From contig JAJYPJ010000005.1 in assembly GCA_021795435.1 (NCBI GenBank), positions 1 through 64,000 of the forward strand: a stretch of DNA of 64,000 bases. Reading direction: 5' to 3'. The first letter of the stretch is position 1; each line of letters starts with the position of its first letter. Of the stretch, positions 1 through 7,852 are shown in pieces. The DNA is from Pseudomonadota bacterium (GTDB lineage Bacteria > Pseudomonadota > Gammaproteobacteria > Xanthomonadales > Rhodanobacteraceae). The position numbers and the translations under genes are program-made. The notes under the pieces are model-generated. The model was not told the DNA's origin. It was given only the letters and a program-made list of their open reading frames with translations, and made no database searches.

Positions 1-1798
1 CACGATCCGTGGGGCCGCGCGATGGTGCTCGCGGGGCAGGGGCGGGCGCGGCCTCGGCAGCCGGCGTGCCGCGGAACCAGCCCAGCAGGCGCTTCAGCAC
101 GCCGCCTTCTGCCGCCGGAGTGGCGCGGGTGGTGGCGTGCGGCTGGCTTCCCGCCGCGGGCTCCGATTCAGGTCGGGATAGATCATCGCGTTGTGGCGCG
201 GGCGTGGTGGGACGCACGCCGGAGACAGCTGGCGTCTCGCCCTGAACGTCGACCTGGCCGACCCTGGGAAGCACCGCTTCGGCGCGCGCCGTGAGCCGCT
301 CGTAGCTGGGCTTCACGTGGTCGCCCATGTCGGATTCGCGGACGCGGGTAATCTCGAGGTGCGGCGTCTCGAGATTCTCGTCGGCCACGATTACCACGTG
401 GGTCTTGTGGCGCATTTCAATCTCGACCACGGCCGCGCGCTTTTCGTTGAGAAGGAAATTGGCCACCGGGGTCGGTGCCTGGACCAAGACCTGTCCCGTG
501 CTTTCCTTCATGGCGTGCTCCTCAACGAGTCGGAGCGCCGATAGCGACAGCGATTCCACGCCGCGGATGCGGCCGTGGCCCTCGCAGCGCGGGCAAACGA
601 TCTGCGTCGATTCGCCCAGGCTCGGGCGCAGGCGCTGCCGCGACATCTCCAGCAGGCCAAACCGCGAGATCCGGCCGATCTGCACGCGGGCGCGGTCATG
701 CCGCAGGGCATCCTTGAGCCTGTCCTCCACCTCACGTTGGTGGCGAGGGCTGTCCATGTCGATGAAATCGATCACGATCAGTCCACCCATGTCGCGGATG
801 CGCAACTGCCGGGCAATCTCGGTTGCCGCTTCAAGGTTGGTGTTGAACGCGGTGTCCTCGATGTCGGTTCCCTTCGTCGCGCGGGCCGAGTTGATGTCGA
901 TGGCGGTCAGGGCTTCGGTCTGGTCGATCACGATCGAGCCACCCGAGGGCAGGCGCACGTTCCGGTCGAACGCGTTCTCGATCTGGCTCTCGATCTGGAA
1001 ACGAGAAAACAGGGGGGTCGTTTCCTGGTAGAGCTTGAGCTTGCGCAGGTTGTTGGGCATGACCTGCTGCACGAATTCGCGTGCGTCGTTGAACAGTTCC
1101 TCGCTGTCGATGAGGATCTCGCCGATGTCATTGCGCAGGTAGTCGCGCAATGCGCGAATGATCAGCCGGGATTCCTGGTAAATCAGGAATGGCGCCGGTC
1201 GGCTCTTGGCCGCTTCGTCGATCGCCTTCCAGAGTTGCAGCAGGTAATCCAGGTCCCACTGCAGTTCCTCGGCGTCGCGCCCGAGACCGGCAGTCCGAAC
1301 GATCAATCCCATGTCCTCAGGCAAGGTCAGCTTTTCCATTGCTTCCTTGAGTGCCTGGCGGTCCTCGCCCTCGATGCGGCGGGAAACGCCGCCCGCGCTG
1401 GGGTTCTCCGGCATCAGGACCATGTAGCGTCCTGCCAGGCTGATGAAGCTGGTGAGCGCCGCGCCCTTGGTGCCCCGTTCTTCCTTTTCGACCTGGACGA
1501 TGATGTCCTGGCCTTCCTTGACCAGTTCACGGATACCCGCCTTGCGAGGGTCCGCGCCGGGCTGGAAATAGATCTTGTTGATTTCCTTCAACGGCAGGAA
1601 ACCGTGGCGTTCGGCGCCATATTCAACGAAACAGGCCTCGAGCGAGGCTTCGACGCGCGTAATCCGCCCCTTGTAGATGTTGCCCTTGCGCTGTTCTTTT
1701 GAGGGGATTTCGATGTCGAGGTCGTAGAGGTTCTGGCCATCGACGATAGCCACACGCAACTCTTCACGCTGAGTCGCGTTGATCAACATGCGTTTCAT
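1..1798 (-). CDS. rne: Ribonuclease E (C-terminus outside window)
   Basis: Endoribonuclease that starts mRNA decay and processes rRNA and tRNA, and scaffolds the degradosome at the inner membrane. The reading frame starts at the ATG complement of 1796-1798, preceded by GAGGA about 9 nt upstream, and runs off the left edge, so 599 residues are visible. The N-terminus begins [10 protein letters not shown]. An S1 RNA-binding domain follows at about residues 35-120 (GNIYKGRI). The catalytic core holds IDINSARA (Asp near 301) and IDFIDMD (Asp near 344), matching the two Mg2+-binding aspartates of the E. coli enzyme. The Zn-link CPRCEGHG lies near residue 402. The visible C-terminal part is Pro/Ala-rich and contains [10 protein letters not shown], which resembles the amphipathic membrane-anchor or microdomain segments of this family. 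RNase G is unlikely because the protein continues well past the 490-residue core. It diverges from rluC, as in many gammaproteobacteria. Confidence 0.96.
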   Translation of the reverse strand, partial: MKRMLINATQREELRVAIVDGQNLYDLDIEIPSKEQRKGNIYKGRITRVEASLEACFVEYGAERHGFLPLKEINKIYFQPGADPRKAGIRELVKEGQDIIVQVEKEERGTKGAALTSFISLAGRYMVLMPENPSAGGVSRRIEGEDRQALKEAMEKLTLPEDMGLIVRTAGLGRDAEELQWDLDYLLQLWKAIDEAAKSRPAPFLIYQESRLIIRALRDYLRNDIGEILIDSEELFNDAREFVQQVMPNNLRKLKLYQETTPLFSRFQIESQIENAFDRNVRLPSGGSIVIDQTEALTAIDINSARATKGTDIEDTAFNTNLEAATEIARQLRIRDMGGLIVIDFIDMDSPRHQREVEDRLKDALRHDRARVQIGRISRFGLLEMSRQRLRPSLGESTQIVCPRCEGHGRIRGVESLSLSALRLVEEHAMKESTGQVLVQAPTPVANFLLNEKRAAVVEIEMRHKTHVVIVADENLETPHLEITRVRESDMGDHVKPSYERLTARAEAVLPRVGQVDVQGETPAVSGVRPTTPAPQRDDLSRPESEPAAGSQPHATTRATPAAEGGVLKRLLGWFRGTPAAEAAPAPAPRAPSRGPTDR

Positions 1799-2120
1799 TG
1801 TGTAATTCCTCAGGTCGCCCGCGGGGCGCGCCACGGTGGCGCCAGAGGCGGCCGGCCGGGCTCGCACCATCAGGTACAGGACGCAGCGGTCAGGCTGCGC
1901 CGGTGGGTGGGGTACGTCTGCGCCATCGGCACCGCCCGACACCTTCGTTAGTGCCGGCTGGACGCCGACCCGCGTGGGCAAGCTGGACGGAGTAGGGCCG
2001 TCTCGTACACGATGCACGGCCTTGATCCGGCCGGCGCTGCCGGCAGGTGCGGTCCTGCGGCGATCCGCCAGGGCCCGCAAAGAGCAAGCACAGTGTAGGG
2101 GCCGGCAAGGTGATTTTTCA
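1799..2120. other. Divergent rne/rluC intergenic region
   Basis: These 322 bases separate the start codons of rne (minus) and rluC (plus). The region is GC-rich and has no convincing ORF. An in-frame upstream extension of rluC exists but lacks family similarity. It must hold both promoters and the rne 5' leader. In E. coli a long rne leader mediates autoregulation; I could not recognise an equivalent structure or clear -35/-10 boxes here. Confidence 0.6.
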
Positions 2121-3077
2121 ATGGTGACGAGAACTTCCGAAGAAGCCGGCGGGGTACGCCACGTACAGGTAGGCGCCGAACGCGATGGCCAGCGCGTCGA
2201 CAATGCCCTGGCGGCACTGCTGAAAGGCGTGCCGCGCAGCTTGGTCTACCGCCTTCTACGCACGGGGCAAGTACGGGTCAACGGCCGCCGTGCCAAGCCG
2301 GATACCCGGCTTGCCATGGGCGACGATCTGCGCCTCCCCCCCCTTCGGCAGGCGACGGCGGCCGGGGATGGGCAACCGGATAGCTCCCAGGTCGAACGCC
2401 TCCGCACTGCCATTGTGCACCGCGACAAGCATTTCCTGGTCATTGACAAGCCGTCAGGGATTGCCAGCCACGGCGGCAGCGGCATCGCGCACGGTGCCAT
2501 CGAGCTCCTGCGCGCCGCATTCCCGGACGAGTTCCTTGAACTGGTGCACCGTCTGGACCGCGACACGTCGGGTGTGCTGGTTCTTGCGCGCTCGCGGCGC
2601 GCGCTGGTCGGCCTGCAGCAGGCCATTCGCGAGGGCAAGGTCACGAAGCAGTATCTCTGTCTGATGACCGGGCTGCCGAAGCGTGCACGTTTCGACGTCA
2701 ATGCCCCCCTGCGCAAGTTCGATCTGGCTGGCGGCGAGCGGCTGGTTCGCGTGGCCGACGACGGGAAGCCGGCCTTGACGTTTTTTCGCGAGATCGAGCG
2801 TTATGGCGACGCGAGCCTCGTCGAGGCGACGCTGGCGACCGGGCGCACCCACCAGATCCGCGTGCACGCCGCGCACGCGGGTCATCCGCTGGCGGGGGAT
2901 GAGAAGTATGGAAACCGCGAGGAAAACAAGCGCTGGCGCGCGCGAGGACTCAGGCGGTTATTCCTGCATGCTGCGCGCTTCGAGTTCGAGTTCGAGGGCC
3001 AGGGCTACTGCTTCTCCTCGCCGCTGCCGGATGACCTTCGATCGGTGCTGCCGGTTCAACCCGTCTTGCCGAGGTAG
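2121..3077 (+). CDS. rluC: 23S rRNA pseudouridine synthase RluC
   Basis: Converts specific uridines of 23S rRNA (955, 2504 and 2580 in E. coli) to pseudouridine. I chose the ATG at 2121 because AAGGTGA lies 7-8 nt upstream and the resulting 318 residues match the usual length of about 319; the frame is open further upstream but is not conserved in character. An S4 RNA-binding domain occupies about residues 15-80 ([17 protein letters not shown]). The catalytic domain has the HRLDRDTSG motif with the nucleophile at Asp146, and the late motif [12 protein letters not shown]. It is transcribed divergently from rne. Its last 22 bases overlap the 3' end of the convergent CPBP-like gene. RluD is a possible alternative, but the neighbour rne favours RluC. 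Confidence 0.94.
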   Translation: MVTRTSEEAGGVRHVQVGAERDGQRVDNALAALLKGVPRSLVYRLLRTGQVRVNGRRAKPDTRLAMGDDLRLPPLRQATAAGDGQPDSSQVERLRTAIVHRDKHFLVIDKPSGIASHGGSGIAHGAIELLRAAFPDEFLELVHRLDRDTSGVLVLARSRRALVGLQQAIREGKVTKQYLCLMTGLPKRARFDVNAPLRKFDLAGGERLVRVADDGKPALTFFREIERYGDASLVEATLATGRTHQIRVHAAHAGHPLAGDEKYGNREENKRWRARGLRRLFLHAARFEFEFEGQGYCFSSPLPDDLRSVLPVQPVLPR

Positions 3078-4516
3078 CGCGCGCCGATCGCCAGCGAACG
3101 CAACCAGCCCGAATCGCTGGTGATGGCCTGCAGGATCCCCCCGGCCAATGCATGGGCAATCACCACGGGGAGTAGCGCGCGGTGGCGCAAATACCACCAC
3201 GTCCACCACAGGCCGCCGGCGAAAGCCAGCAGCATCAGCGCCGTGTTGGGCGAATGGGCCAGGCCGAACAGCGTGGCACAGGCCAGGACCGCAGGTGCGC
3301 GCCCGGGTAGGGCGGCGTCGAACCGGCGCGCCATGAAGACGAGTAACAGGTATTGCTGGAGCAACGCCCACGGCAGGTACCTCAATAGCTCGCCCGCGTC
3401 GAGGTTGCGCACGCCGTCCTGCAGCCAGAGGCCCAATGCCAACGCGACCGGCAGCATGGGCAGCCACCACTCGCGCCACGGTGCGAGCCAGCGCCAAGGA
3501 CCCAATCCGGGGGGCGCGCGCGAACCTGCGAGGAGCGCATAACCCAGGGCGAGGGCCACCAACATTCCTGACCAGAGATCCGGCTTTCCACTGTTCCCGA
3601 CGCCAAGGGCAATCAGGATCACCGGGAAAAGGCACGCCAGGGCCTGGAACAGCAATGCGCCGCGACCCGGGTCGCGGCGTGGCCACCCGATCAGCATGAG
3701 CAGGATGCAGCCCGCGATGGTCAATGCATTGCGCCACCAGGCCGGGTGCTTCGCAACGGCATGGGGTCGTGTCTTGCCCGGCAAAACGACAGCGGCAGGA
3801 TCGACTCGCCACACCGCGTCACGCTCGTCGAGCAGGCGCGAGGACCATCCCGCCGGCAGTTCCACGACGGGGACCTGGGGTGCCGTTCGTGCCGTTCGCC
3901 AGTGGCCAAGGCCCATCGGCGCTCCGGGTGCGAGATGAACTGCCGGCTGCAGCGCGACGCCGCGAACGACGAGGCGCGCCCCGCGCGGGCCGACGATGCG
4001 CAGGCGAAGCATCGCCGCCCGCCGCGGCATGGAGGATGGCGCGCCATGACAGCGCCAGTGCAGCAGGGCCAGATTCACCCGTTGAATTCCCGCGCTCCCC
4101 GGTAACGGGCCGGCAGCGGCTTCGCAAGCCTCCGCCGAAAGCCGGCTGCGTACGATGATCTCCGCCGGCAAGGCGAGCGAATGGGCGAAATCCAGGCGCA
4201 GCATCGGCGCATCCTGGAGTGGAATCGGACGTGCCACGCGCAGTCCCAACTGCACGGCGCCGCCCGTGAAGACAATGGCCAACCCGTCGCGCGCTGCGAC
4301 CAGCCGGCCCGCGCCGAACGCGCGGCCGGCAACAAGATCCCGCGGCTGTCGAAGGTTCCACGACCAGGGTGACTGGCCCGCACGCCACGCGCTCCATTCG
4401 GCAAGTCCCTGCCGGGCGATGCCGTGCTGCGTCAGGTCGTTGCCCAGCAGCGCGAGCAGGGCGGCCAGGAGCAGCGTCGCCGACGCCGTAGCCAAACGCC
4501 GCAGTGGTACCTGCAT
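3056..4516 (-). CDS. CPBP/ABI-like membrane protein with degenerate protease motif and large N-terminal extracytoplasmic domain
   Basis: 486 residues. An N-terminal membrane segment (about residues 8-26, ATLLLAALLALLG) is followed by about 200 mostly soluble residues likely facing the periplasm. A multi-helix C-terminal half resembles the CPBP (CaaX protease/bacteriocin-processing) family. It keeps the second motif FGLAH and a later IAHAL histidine. The position where CPBP proteases carry paired glutamates (EExxxR) reads QQYLLL here. The family is known to use those glutamates for catalysis, so this protein is either inactive or uses another mechanism; that is inference. Its start codon overlaps the phhB stop as TGATG, which suggests translational coupling to phhB. 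The substrate is unknown. Exosortase-linked variants of this fold exist, but no exosortase or sorting signal is seen nearby. Confidence 0.7.
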   Translation of the reverse strand: MQVPLRRLATASATLLLAALLALLGNDLTQHGIARQGLAEWSAWRAGQSPWSWNLRQPRDLVAGRAFGAGRLVAARDGLAIVFTGGAVQLGLRVARPIPLQDAPMLRLDFAHSLALPAEIIVRSRLSAEACEAAAGPLPGSAGIQRVNLALLHWRCHGAPSSMPRRAAMLRLRIVGPRGARLVVRGVALQPAVHLAPGAPMGLGHWRTARTAPQVPVVELPAGWSSRLLDERDAVWRVDPAAVVLPGKTRPHAVAKHPAWWRNALTIAGCILLMLIGWPRRDPGRGALLFQALACLFPVILIALGVGNSGKPDLWSGMLVALALGYALLAGSRAPPGLGPWRWLAPWREWWLPMLPVALALGLWLQDGVRNLDAGELLRYLPWALLQQYLLLVFMARRFDAALPGRAPAVLACATLFGLAHSPNTALMLLAFAGGLWWTWWYLRHRALLPVVIAHALAGGILQAITSDSGWLRSLAIGARYLGKTG

Positions 4517-4857
4517 CAGGTGCCGAACAGGCGTTCGACCCGCGCGGCGCAGATGAAGTCGTTGAGGGACAGCCCCCCGCAGTCGTGGGTATTCCAGCGC
4601 AACCGGCAGTGCCCGTATCCCGCTTCGATGTCGGGGTGGTGGTCGGCCTGATTGGCAAGGAAACCGACGGCGCCGATGAAGCCGAGGGTCTGGTGGAAGT
4701 CCGGGAATCGGAATTCCTTGGCGATGGCGGTGGCCGTTTCGTCCAGTTGCCAGCCAGGCAGGGCCACGAGCAGCTCGCTGGCGCGCCTTGCATCCAGGCG
4801 ATGCTCATCCCCACGGCGAGGCGAGCAGGGAAGCGCAGCCAGTTCAGCAGCCGTCAT
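4516..4857 (-). CDS. phhB: Pterin-4a-carbinolamine dehydratase
   Basis: Dehydrates 4a-hydroxytetrahydrobiopterin, recycling the pterin cofactor of phenylalanine hydroxylase. The 113 residues match the usual family length. The active-site signature is present: ADHHPD with His73 and His74, then WNTHDCGGLS with His91. No phenylalanine hydroxylase gene lies in this window, so its partner is elsewhere or the enzyme serves another pterin. The stop codon overlaps the start of the downstream CPBP-like gene by one base (TGATG). The 66-bp gap to the divergent nfuA must contain its promoter. Confidence 0.93.
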   Translation of the reverse strand: MTAAELAALPCSPRRGDEHRLDARRASELLVALPGWQLDETATAIAKEFRFPDFHQTLGFIGAVGFLANQADHHPDIEAGYGHCRLRWNTHDCGGLSLNDFICAARVERLFGT

Positions 4858-4875
4858 GGGCGGACTCCTGTAGTT

Positions 4876-4904
4876 TTGGGGTCGAGAGTATAGGCCGTTA
4901 CACT
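4876..4904 (+). promoter_or_regulatory. Candidate sigma-70 promoter of nfuA
   Basis: TTGGGG (4876-4881), a 17-bp spacer and TACACT (4899-4904) lie 20 bases before the nfuA ATG. The -10 matches consensus at 4 of 6 positions and the spacing is ideal; the -35 keeps only TTG. No iron-sulfur regulator site was recognised. Confidence 0.45.
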
Positions 4905-4923
4905 ATCCGCCGAGGTGCCACCC

Positions 4924-5535
4924 ATGATCGATATTTCAGAACGGGCGCAGAGCCACTTTCGCAAGCTGCTGGCCGAACAGGGTGGTGCAGGTTGGGGCAT
5001 TCGTTTGCGGGCGCGGGACGGCGGGACGATCCGGGGCGACTGCGAGCTCAGCTTCTGCGAGCCGCGAGAATTGATGGGCGATGAGTGGACACTCGAATGC
5101 GAAGGCTTCAGCGTCTACGTCGATTCGCGCAGCGTGCCATGGCTGCAGGACGCGACCGTCGATTTGCTGCCGACGGCGACGGGAACCACGCTGAGCATCC
5201 GGGCGCCGCGCCTGCGCGGCAACGTCGATCCGCAAAGGGCCTCGCTGGCCGCGCGCGTGCAGCAGGTGATTGACGAGCGAATCAATCCGCAACTGGCGCA
5301 GCACCGGGGTCGGGTCAGCCTGATGGAGGTCGGGAGCGACGGCAGCGTGGTGCTGGCGTTTGGGGGAGGCTGCCAGGGTTGCGGTCAGGTCGATGTAACC
5401 CTTCGTCAGGGCATCGAAGGCACGCTGCGCGAACTGGTGCCGGAGGTGACTGCAGTGCGCGATGCGACGGACCATGCACGCGGCGAGAATCCCTACTACG
5501 CCGCCGCCCAGCAAGGCGCCTCGGCCGCGCGGTGA
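4924..5535 (+). CDS. nfuA: Fe-S biogenesis protein NfuA
   Basis: Carrier that receives a [4Fe-4S] cluster and delivers it to apo-proteins, important under oxidative stress or iron limitation. The ATG at 4924 was chosen over the GTG at 4915 because GAGGTG (4912-4917) sits 6 nt before it and the protein then starts MIDISERAQ, like E. coli NfuA. Two domains are seen: a degenerate A-type (IscA-like) N-terminal domain (residues 1-95) lacking the usual cysteine set, and a C-terminal Nfu domain with the GGGCQGC motif (Cys150, Cys153; 149 and 152 in E. coli). Length is 203 residues, typical. The conserved RVSLME precedes the Nfu domain core. A strong hairpin follows before the convergent cytochrome gene. 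Confidence 0.95.
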   Translation: MIDISERAQSHFRKLLAEQGGAGWGIRLRARDGGTIRGDCELSFCEPRELMGDEWTLECEGFSVYVDSRSVPWLQDATVDLLPTATGTTLSIRAPRLRGNVDPQRASLAARVQQVIDERINPQLAQHRGRVSLMEVGSDGSVVLAFGGGCQGCGQVDVTLRQGIEGTLRELVPEVTAVRDATDHARGENPYYAAAQQGASAAR

Positions 5536-5543
5536 ATCGATCG

Positions 5544-5570
5544 GTTCGGCGCCGAGTCCCGGCGCCGAAC
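5544..5570. terminator. GC-rich hairpin between convergent nfuA and cytochrome c genes
   Basis: Perfect 11-bp arms (GTTCGGCGCCG and its complement) enclose the 5-base loop AGTCC. It lies 8 bases after the nfuA stop and just past the 3' end of the convergent cytochrome gene. There is no T-run on either strand, so it may act as a bidirectional RNA 3'-end structure rather than a classic intrinsic terminator. Confidence 0.5.
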
Positions 5571-5576
5571 GGCCCG

Positions 5577-5957
5577 CTACAGGCTGGTTCCCTGACGCCG
5601 GCCCGAGCCGGACACCTCGCCCTTCAACGTCCAGATCACCGGCTTCTGCGCGGAGAAGTAGGCGGCGATGTCCTCGCGATCCTGAGCCGTGAGGGTGCGC
5701 GCGAATCCGACCATGATCGGGTTGTTGCGCTGGCCATCCTTGTACTCTTCAAGCGCCTGCACGATGTAGCCGGCGAATTGGCCACCCAGCCGCGGATACT
5801 GGCCGTCCAGCGAATTGCCGTTTTCGCCATGGCAGGCAAAGCACACCACGGCTTTTTTCTTGCCGGCGGCGGCATTGCCAGCAGCGTGGGCGGCCGGCAG
5901 CGCCAAGGCCAGCACGGCTGCGACGATTGCGGGAGTCAAACGGAGCGTGCGTGTCAT
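5577..5957 (-). CDS. Small periplasmic monohaem cytochrome c
   Basis: 126 residues from the ATG at 5957, with a clear Sec signal peptide (about residues 1-25, ending AAHA) and one haem-attachment motif CFACH (39-43). The candidate axial methionine lies in NNPIMVG. The domain resembles one half of cytochrome c4 or a c553-type class I cytochrome and ends with a short basic/Gly tail. A GTG at 5978 overlapping the upstream stop as GTGA is an alternative start that would put seven residues before the signal peptide. It follows another monohaem cytochrome gene and is probably co-transcribed with it. The electron donor and acceptor are not identifiable from context. Confidence 0.88.
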   Translation of the reverse strand: MTRTLRLTPAIVAAVLALALPAAHAAGNAAAGKKKAVVCFACHGENGNSLDGQYPRLGGQFAGYIVQALEEYKDGQRNNPIMVGFARTLTAQDREDIAAYFSAQKPVIWTLKGEVSGSGRRQGTSL

Positions 5958-5974
5958 CGGAGTCGGCCCTGTGC

Positions 5975-6319
5975 TCACTTGCGGATGGAGGACAGATACG
6001 CGGCGATGTCGCGGATGTCCTGCTCGGAGAGTCCCTGCGCCTGTGCCTGCATCGTGGGGTTGGCGCGATCCTGCTTGCGGTACTCGTTGAGTGCGGCGAC
6101 CAGGTAGTTATAGTGCTGGCCCGCGATCTTCGGGATCGGGAAGTTGGGATACGCGTAACGATAGCCCGGAATGCCGTGGCAGCCGTGGCAGGTGAAAACC
6201 AGGATTCGGCCGGCAGCGGCGTTGCCCGGATGCATCGTGGCTGGCGCCGGAGCAGGCGCTGCCTGGGCTACGGATGCGATGCCGACCAGCGCAGCGGCAA
6301 GCAGGAGCAATCGCGACAT
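5975..6319 (-). CDS. Small periplasmic monohaem cytochrome c
   Basis: 114 residues. I chose the ATG at 6319 (MSRLLLLAAAL) because a signal peptide starts there and GAGGA lies about 6 nt upstream; an upstream in-frame extension is open but meaningless. The signal peptide ends near residue 20 (VAQA). The haem motif is CHGCH (44-48), with a likely axial Met in ANPTMQAQ. The region around the haem (GIPGYRYAYPNFPIPKIAGQH) is longer than in its downstream partner. The two genes form a tandem pair that together resembles a split dihaem c4 cytochrome. Role beyond periplasmic electron transfer is unknown. Confidence 0.87.
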   Translation of the reverse strand: MSRLLLLAAALVGIASVAQAAPAPAPATMHPGNAAAGRILVFTCHGCHGIPGYRYAYPNFPIPKIAGQHYNYLVAALNEYRKQDRANPTMQAQAQGLSEQDIRDIAAYLSSIRK

Positions 6320-6479
6320 GGAGGGTCCTCGGCGGTGGCGGGTCGCGGCCGGCAAGGCCGGCTGCGGGTGGGCCGGAGTATAGCGATTGCGTCCGCGAAC
6401 GGAACACGGTCCGTCGACGAGTGCTGGTAGCATTCGCGCGCGCCGGCCTGCTAGCGGCGCGATACTCGGACAGAGCCGC

Positions 6480-7754
6480 ATGTTTCCGCCACAACCCCGC
6501 ATTGCCCTGATTGGACTTGGCTACGTGGGTCTGCCGCTTGCGCTTGCCTTCGGCCGCGAGCACGACACGGTGGGTTTCGACATCGACGCAGGGCGCGTGT
6601 CCGAACTCGCCGCAGGCCGGGATCGCACCCGCGAGTGCACCGCGGGGGAACTGCAGCGTTCCCCGAGGCTCCGGTATAGCCGCGACCCTGCCGACCTCAC
6701 GGACCGTGATGTCTTCATCGTCACCGTGCCGACGCCCGTCGATGAAGCGCAGCGCCCCGATCTGCGCGCACTGATTGCCGCCAGCGAGACGGTCGGCAGA
6801 GCCATGCGTCGGGGCGGCGTCGCCGTGTACGAGTCCACGGTCTATCCGGGCACGACGGAGGAAATTTGCGTGCCGGTCCTGGAACGTGTGTCGGGATTGC
6901 GCTTCAACGAGGATTTTTACTGTGGATACAGTCCCGAGCGCATCAATCCAGGCGACCGCGAACATCGCCTGGAGACCATCGTCAAGGTGACTTCCGGATC
7001 GACCCCGGAGGCGGCCGATTTCGTCGACGCGCTCTATCGTCGGATCATCCATGCCGGTACGCACCGCGCCAGTTCCATTCGCGTCGCCGAAGCCGCGAAG
7101 GTGATCGAGAACACCCAGCGCGACGTCAACATTGCCTTGGTCAACGAGTTGGCCATGATCTTCAACAAGATGGGCGTCGATACCGCCGAGGTTCTGGCGG
7201 CGGCCGGGAGCAAATGGAACTTCCTGCCTTTTCGGCCGGGCCTCGTGGGTGGCCATTGCATCGGCGTGGACCCTTACTACCTCACGCACAAGGCGACGGC
7301 GCTCGGCTACCACCCCGAACTGATGCTCGCCGCGCGGCGCATCAACGACAAGATGGGAATTTACGTTGCCAACCAGGTGCTGCGCCTGATGGCGCACCAC
7401 CGCATCGGCGCGGTGGGCGCGCGCGTCCTGGTGCTCGGATTGACCTTCAAGGAAGACTGTCCGGATCTGCGCAACACGCGTGTGGTCGATCTCGTCCGTG
7501 AACTTCGGGATGCCGGTGCCCAGGTCGACGTGCATGATCCGTGGGCGGACGCCGCATTGGCACGCGAGGAATACGGTTTCGAATTGGCCGATGAACCGCG
7601 GCGCGACCATTACGACGCGATTGTTCTGGCCGTGGCGCACCAGTGTTTCCGCAACCTCGGCGAAGCCGGAGTGCGAGCTTTCGGCCGTGCCGGAGCCGTG
7701 GTGTATGACCTCAAGCGGCTGCTGCCCCCGGGGGCGGCGGACGGCGCGCTGTAG
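6480..7754 (+). CDS. Nucleotide-sugar dehydrogenase (TviB/WbpO type)
   Basis: NAD-dependent enzyme that oxidises C6 of a UDP-sugar to the uronic acid, probably UDP-GlcNAc or UDP-GalNAc. The ATG at 6480 begins MFPPQPRIALIGLGYVG, placing the Rossmann motif GLGYVG at 12-17, as expected; the protein is 424 residues. The catalytic cysteine is Cys260 in GGHCIGVDPYYL, and that sequence, together with the helix motif EAAKVIENTQRDVNIAL, is typical of the TviB/WbpO branch rather than UDP-glucose dehydrogenase (Ugd). No glycosyltransferase, polymerase or flippase gene adjoins it, so it is an orphan relative to the polysaccharide cluster it would normally serve. The exact sugar cannot be fixed from sequence alone. 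Confidence 0.87.
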   Translation: MFPPQPRIALIGLGYVGLPLALAFGREHDTVGFDIDAGRVSELAAGRDRTRECTAGELQRSPRLRYSRDPADLTDRDVFIVTVPTPVDEAQRPDLRALIAASETVGRAMRRGGVAVYESTVYPGTTEEICVPVLERVSGLRFNEDFYCGYSPERINPGDREHRLETIVKVTSGSTPEAADFVDALYRRIIHAGTHRASSIRVAEAAKVIENTQRDVNIALVNELAMIFNKMGVDTAEVLAAAGSKWNFLPFRPGLVGGHCIGVDPYYLTHKATALGYHPELMLAARRINDKMGIYVANQVLRLMAHHRIGAVGARVLVLGLTFKEDCPDLRNTRVVDLVRELRDAGAQVDVHDPWADAALAREEYGFELADEPRRDHYDAIVLAVAHQCFRNLGEAGVRAFGRAGAVVYDLKRLLPPGAADGAL

Positions 7755-7771
7755 CTGGCGCAGCGCAGCGT

Positions 7772-7798
7772 TTGCGGTCGAGGTGGGCAGGGTAGAAT
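7772..7798 (+). promoter_or_regulatory. Weak candidate promoter for the NAD glutamate dehydrogenase
   Basis: TTGCGG (7772-7777) and TAGAAT (7793-7798) are separated by 15 bp, 55 bases before the ATG at 7853. The -10 is good (5 of 6), but the spacing is short, so this is tentative. Confidence 0.3.
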
Positions 7799-7852
7799 TG
7801 GCGTTTATGTGCCCCTTGGCATGGCGCACCAACCAGACGACGGAACTCCTTC

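Noticed and set aside
575-1702. 375-codon plus-strand ORF opposite rne
   Set aside because: It lies wholly within rne on the other strand and has no recognisable motif; rne has its full catalytic signature.
6108-7832. 574-codon minus-strand ORF opposite the nucleotide-sugar dehydrogenase
   Set aside because: Antisense shadow of clear coding sequence in GC-rich DNA; composition (Arg/His/Gly-rich) and lack of motifs argue against it.
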